Assembly: GCF_014898815.1 (NCBI RefSeq)
Contig: NW_026515406.1
Location: 310,001-374,000 of the forward strand
Length of the DNA: 64,000 nt
Source of the DNA: Panonychus citri
Lineage: Eukaryota; Arthropoda; Arachnida; Trombidiformes; Tetranychidae
Direction: 5' to 3'
How positions within the stretch are numbered: the first letter of the stretch is position 1; every line of letters starts with the position of its first letter. Positions 60,901-64,000 of this stretch are shown one piece after another. The notes beneath the pieces were generated by a model. The model made no database searches. It was not told the origin of the DNA and was given only the letters and a program-made list of their open reading frames with translations. Both the position numbers and the translations under genes were made by a program.

Positions 60901-62340
60901 AAGTGACCATTTACAGGTAATTTTCGATTAGAGATTTTCCTTCTCTCTCATTTTAATCAATATATTGTCTTTCGATTAATTTTAGGCTTCTAACCGCTGG
61001 AACAGTTGAGGAAAAAATTTATCATCGACAAGTTTTCAAACAATATCTCACAAATCGAGTTCTAAAAGATCCAAAGCAGCAACGATTTTTCAAGACCAAT
61101 GATCTTCACGAACTGTTTACTCTTGGAAATGATTCGGCAACAACTGAATCAAGCGCTCTTTTTGCAGGAACTGGATCAAAGGTCAAGATTAATAAATCGG
61201 CAAAAATGTTACCAAAAAGAGTAAAGATAAATCTTCTCGAACTATGTCATCTTCAACTGAGAAAATTACACTGCCACCAGAAAAGATCAAAGAATTGCAA
61301 GAAAAAGCGAAAAAATTGAGTAAAATGATAGCAGATAAATTCAATTCTAATTCAAATACTTCATCACCATTATCATCCTCATCTTCACATTGCACCAAAA
61401 AAAGTGATACTCAACCGATCTGTGATTCATCCTTCCATCATCATCATCATCAACAACAACAACAACAGCTCAATCACCAATGTACAAGAATTATCATAAA
61501 CCAGAATCGAGTAAGAAATCAACCAAATCTAAGAAACATAAGGGAACCATTTTCGAGGGCAAACGAATTAAATATTTGGTCAAAAGTGATACTTACAATC
61601 AAGAATCTGCGAAACCCTCGACGTCCTCAACAATTACGTCGGAAGATAATATCGATAAACAGCAAGACGATTATGTGTTGAAAAAACTGTTCAAAAAGTC
61701 GACCATGCATTCGGCTTTACAACATGATGTTATCGAAGGTAAAACGAATACCGATTTTGTCTTGGTTGAAAGTGAGGCTGAAAAAGTTGCCAACGAAGCG
61801 ATAAAAGCGCTCAGACGATCTCGACAAATGTGTTATGCTCCAGCGGCCGGAATACCAACATGGACTGGAAGTAGCACCACATTACCAAATAATAATGGAA
61901 TCAATAAATTTGGAAAAGGTCGTCGAGATCGTCTACCAGGATCATCGGCATCAACAAGTGCTTCTGATGGTGGATCGTCAAGTGTAATGTCAAGCGCTGC
62001 CTTAATTGCGTCAATTAAAGCGAGAAATAAATTCGAAAGGCCTGAAAGAGTTGAAGGTGATGACGATAATGAAGATTTCGCTGGTGATCAACATGGATCA
62101 ACATCTCAAGATGATTGTTCATCTGAACATAACGAACTTTTAAATGATATCAGAAATTTTATCGCTTTCCAAGCCTCGGTTGACGGAGAAGCGACAACGC
62201 AAGAGATTCTCGAACGATTTAAAGATCGGATTCCCGCTTCGTTGACACCAGTTTTCAAGTCACTTTTATGGAAAATTAGTGATTTCCATCGACGATCAGA
62301 TAAAACTGGTGTTTGGAAAATCAAGGGCGAATTCCGTTGA
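57909..62340 (+). CDS. ERCC6: CSB/ERCC6 SNF2-family transcription-coupled repair ATPase
   Basis: Exons 57909-58945, 59033-59152, 59220-59372, 59448-59583, 59649-59819, 59906-60496, 60572-60682, 60744-60916, then from 60986 to a stop at 62340. The N-terminus is acidic. The SNF2 core has motif I DEMGLGKTIQ, LVTPATVMNQW, the DEGHK box, SGSPIQNNLKELWSLFDF and, in the second lobe, motif VI ARERAWRIGQ. The C-terminus carries FEGKRIKYLVK, DDYVLKKLFKKS, GIPTWTG and a winged-helix-like LLNDIRNFIAFQA to WKIKGEFR, all matching CSB. CSB is recruited to stalled RNA polymerase II and calls CSA and TFIIH. The last coding part does not read in a single frame: breaks occur at about 61196-61320 and 61404-61468, both within a poorly conserved linker. 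The second fits a 65-base intron (61404-61468). The first has no convincing intron. Confidence 0.9.
61437..61468. repeat. CAT then CAA/CAG trinucleotide run in the CSB linker
   Basis: Five or six CAT/TCA units then about five CAA units and a final CAG. In one frame it would read poly-His then poly-Gln. In my model this run ends a short intron. Confidence 0.8.
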
Positions 62341-62960
62341 TCACAAATTTAAATCGTCTTTTAATTTTTTTCCAACGGTTATGATAAACTAAATTAATTT
62401 TATCGATAATATCATAATCGTTTCCATCGTTGCATCATTTTTCATCAAGTTAAATTCACTCTCAACTTTGTATTTAAATCTTTTTTTTTTGATAATCTGC
62501 CGATTTTTTGTATATTTTTGTTAAGAAATTAATTACAATTACAATTAAATAAATTTCTTATTGTTAAACTTTGAGAAAATTTGATTTACAATTAAGAATC
62601 TTTTCTTCTGAGTCTGTCAGGAAAATTTTTCTTTCTCTTTACACTTTTGATAATTTCTTTGTAAACTCTTGATTTCGTCTCATCTTCTCGTCTTAATTGT
62701 GCCAATTTCTTTTATTCATTTCTAATTAAACACTAATTGAATTTCTTTATTCTACATTGGTTAGTTTCTCTAATTAAAAGGTAAGTTTAATTTCTCCGTG
62801 AAAATAATTCCAAATGAATAACAACAATCTCATTGCTTTTGTTTACAAACTCTAACAACCTCATGTTCATATTTTTTTTCGTGTGATTAATTGATTGATT
62901 ATCTCCATTTGATTAGTTTGATTTGTTGTCTTGTGATTAACTACTGGATTAACAATCAAA
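62341..62960. other. Gap between tandem CSB and TMEM222
   Basis: 620 bases. AATAAA at 62548-62553, about 210 bases after the CSB stop, is a good poly(A) candidate. The rest is probably the TMEM222 promoter and 5' UTR; GGTAAGT near 62780 may be a 5' UTR splice donor. Confidence 0.5.
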
Positions 62961-63727
62961 ATGTCGGTGGATTTTGAAAGAAATCGGTATCCATATTGTA
63001 TTGTTTGGACGCCAATACCAATAATAACGTAAGTGTTTTCTATAAGGTTACTTGGTTGTTTGTCTCTTTCATTGATTAATTGTTTCTAATTTTAATTGTC
63101 ACTTAATTAGATGGTTTTTCCCTTTCATTGGCCACATGGGGATCGCCACAAGTCAAGGAATAATTAAAGATTTCTCGATGTCTTATACAATTTCGGTTAG
63201 TATGGAAAAGATGAATTTCTATTTCTATATGTTGTCGATCAGCTGATTTGCAAATTCTAAATAGAATAAGAAAATTTTCTTTCTCACAACTAATCACTTT
63301 GTCTTTGATTATGTTAATTTAATAGACGGACAAATTGGGCTTTGGTGATCCAACCAGATATCTACAATTAGATCCTCACCAAGTGAATGGTAATAAAGAG
63401 GCCTGGGACGAAGCGACAGATTATGCTTGTGAAATTTACTCTTCAAGAGTGGTAAGAATCATGAAGATTGCTAATTATTCATGTAATTAATTGACTTGTT
63501 TTCCTTTTTTTTAGCACAATTTATTCCTAGATAATTGTCATTCTCATGTGGCCCTTGCTTTATCCACCATGAAGTATAAAGGAAAAGATAATTGGAACAT
63601 GGTGATTCTTGCTGGTTGGATTTTTCTCTTCGGAAAATATGTCGGAATTTCTGGTTTTCTGAAAACATGGATTCCATTTTTAACATTTATCTTTATCATT
63701 CTCGCCTTCATCTATTTGGTCCCATAA
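62961..63727 (+). CDS. TMEM222: TMEM222-like membrane protein
   Basis: Four exons join in frame: 62961-63028, 63111-63195, 63326-63451, 63515-63727, giving 163 aa. Conserved family blocks are present: RYPYCIVWTPIPIITWFFP, FIGHMGIATSQGII, LDPHQVNGNKEAWDEA, then LDNCHSHVALALSTM, NWNMVILAGWIFLFGKYV and LKTWIPFLTF. The CHSH motif and three hydrophobic segments are typical of this DUF778 family. Function is poorly known; human TMEM222 variants cause a neurodevelopmental disorder. The complete protein is inside the window. Confidence 0.93.
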
Positions 63728-63946
63728 AATTTAAAATCAATCAAATCAGAACAATTAACTTGGTATTGGTTATTCACCCTTATTCACACAAAGATCCAAG
63801 CAACAAGGAAGATAATCAATCAATCATATTTACTCGTGAAAATCGTAATTCCATCCAATGATTCATCTTTAAACGCTTTTAATTTCACAAAACAATCAAA
63901 TCAGAATACAAATTGTGTATATACAGAATTTACCTGACAATCTAAG

Positions 63947-63982
<36 letters not shown>

Positions 63983-64000
63983 TCGAAAAGTGATTTCGAT
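63728..64000. other. Downstream of TMEM222, ends in GA microsatellite
   Basis: 273 bases of 3' UTR or intergenic DNA. A GA run at about 63950-63981 is the last clear feature before the window edge. Confidence 0.5.

Noticed and set aside
61437..61468. CRISPR-like or tandem-repeat array
   Set aside because: It is a plain trinucleotide run without spacers in a eukaryotic gene.
1..64000. tRNA, rRNA or intact transposon
   Set aside because: I scanned by eye for clover-leaf A/B boxes, transposase or reverse-transcriptase motifs and found none convincing. A tRNA scan and repeat-library search would be decisive.

Overview
This is eukaryotic nuclear DNA, AT-rich, with many short GT-AG introns (most about 55-150 bp), simple-sequence tracts, and proteins rich in Ser, Asn, His or Gln runs. 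The gene set is animal: dystrophin, Crk, Ski, Enhancer of zeste, CSB/ERCC6 and a gustatory-receptor-like gene. It fits an arthropod with a compact genome. A mite, possibly a spider mite, is my best guess, inferred from composition and the receptor-like gene and not proven. I joined exons by hand using splice sites and reading-frame continuity. Except where noted, the joins give whole-codon totals.

Layout. 1-6.9 kb: EMC10 (+), a seven-membrane chemoreceptor-like gene (-) and an orphan membrane exon (-). 6.9-20.9 kb: FUBP/KSRP-like KH protein (-), TMEM223 (+), Ski/Sno (-) with a 3.5 kb intron, TMEM79-like MAPEG protein (+). 21.3-25.7 kb: an unrecognised acidic protein (+), a twin-CX9C protein (-), ZC2HC1 zinc-finger protein (-). 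27.0-41.5 kb: a 17-exon dystrophin (-) that lacks the actin-binding CH domains, with an RS-repeat gene nested antisense in its intron 8. 41.9-57.3 kb: Crk (+), CDC6 (-), SRD5A3 polyprenol reductase (+), SLC35A nucleotide-sugar transporter (-), E(z) (+), PIG-C (-). 57.9-64.0 kb: CSB/ERCC6 (+) and TMEM222 (+).

Genes are mostly arranged as alternating head-to-head and tail-to-tail pairs. Five divergent starts lie 0.4-1.1 kb apart (FUBP/TMEM223, dystrophin/Crk, CDC6/SRD5A3, SLC35A/E(z), PIG-C/CSB), suggesting shared promoter regions. Most genes are housekeeping: ER and Golgi glycosylation or insertion (EMC10, SRD5A3, SLC35A, PIG-C), mitochondrial assembly (TMEM223, CX9C protein), DNA replication and repair (CDC6, CSB), chromatin or transcription (E(z), Ski), and signalling or cytoskeleton (Crk, dystrophin). 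They do not form one pathway.

The main oddities are the CH-less dystrophin, the nested RS gene, an FUBP with only two KH domains, reading-frame breaks in E(z) and CSB that need unusual introns or an assembly error, and purine/pyrimidine strand switches at divergent promoters. I found no CRISPR array, rRNA, convincing tRNA or intact transposon.
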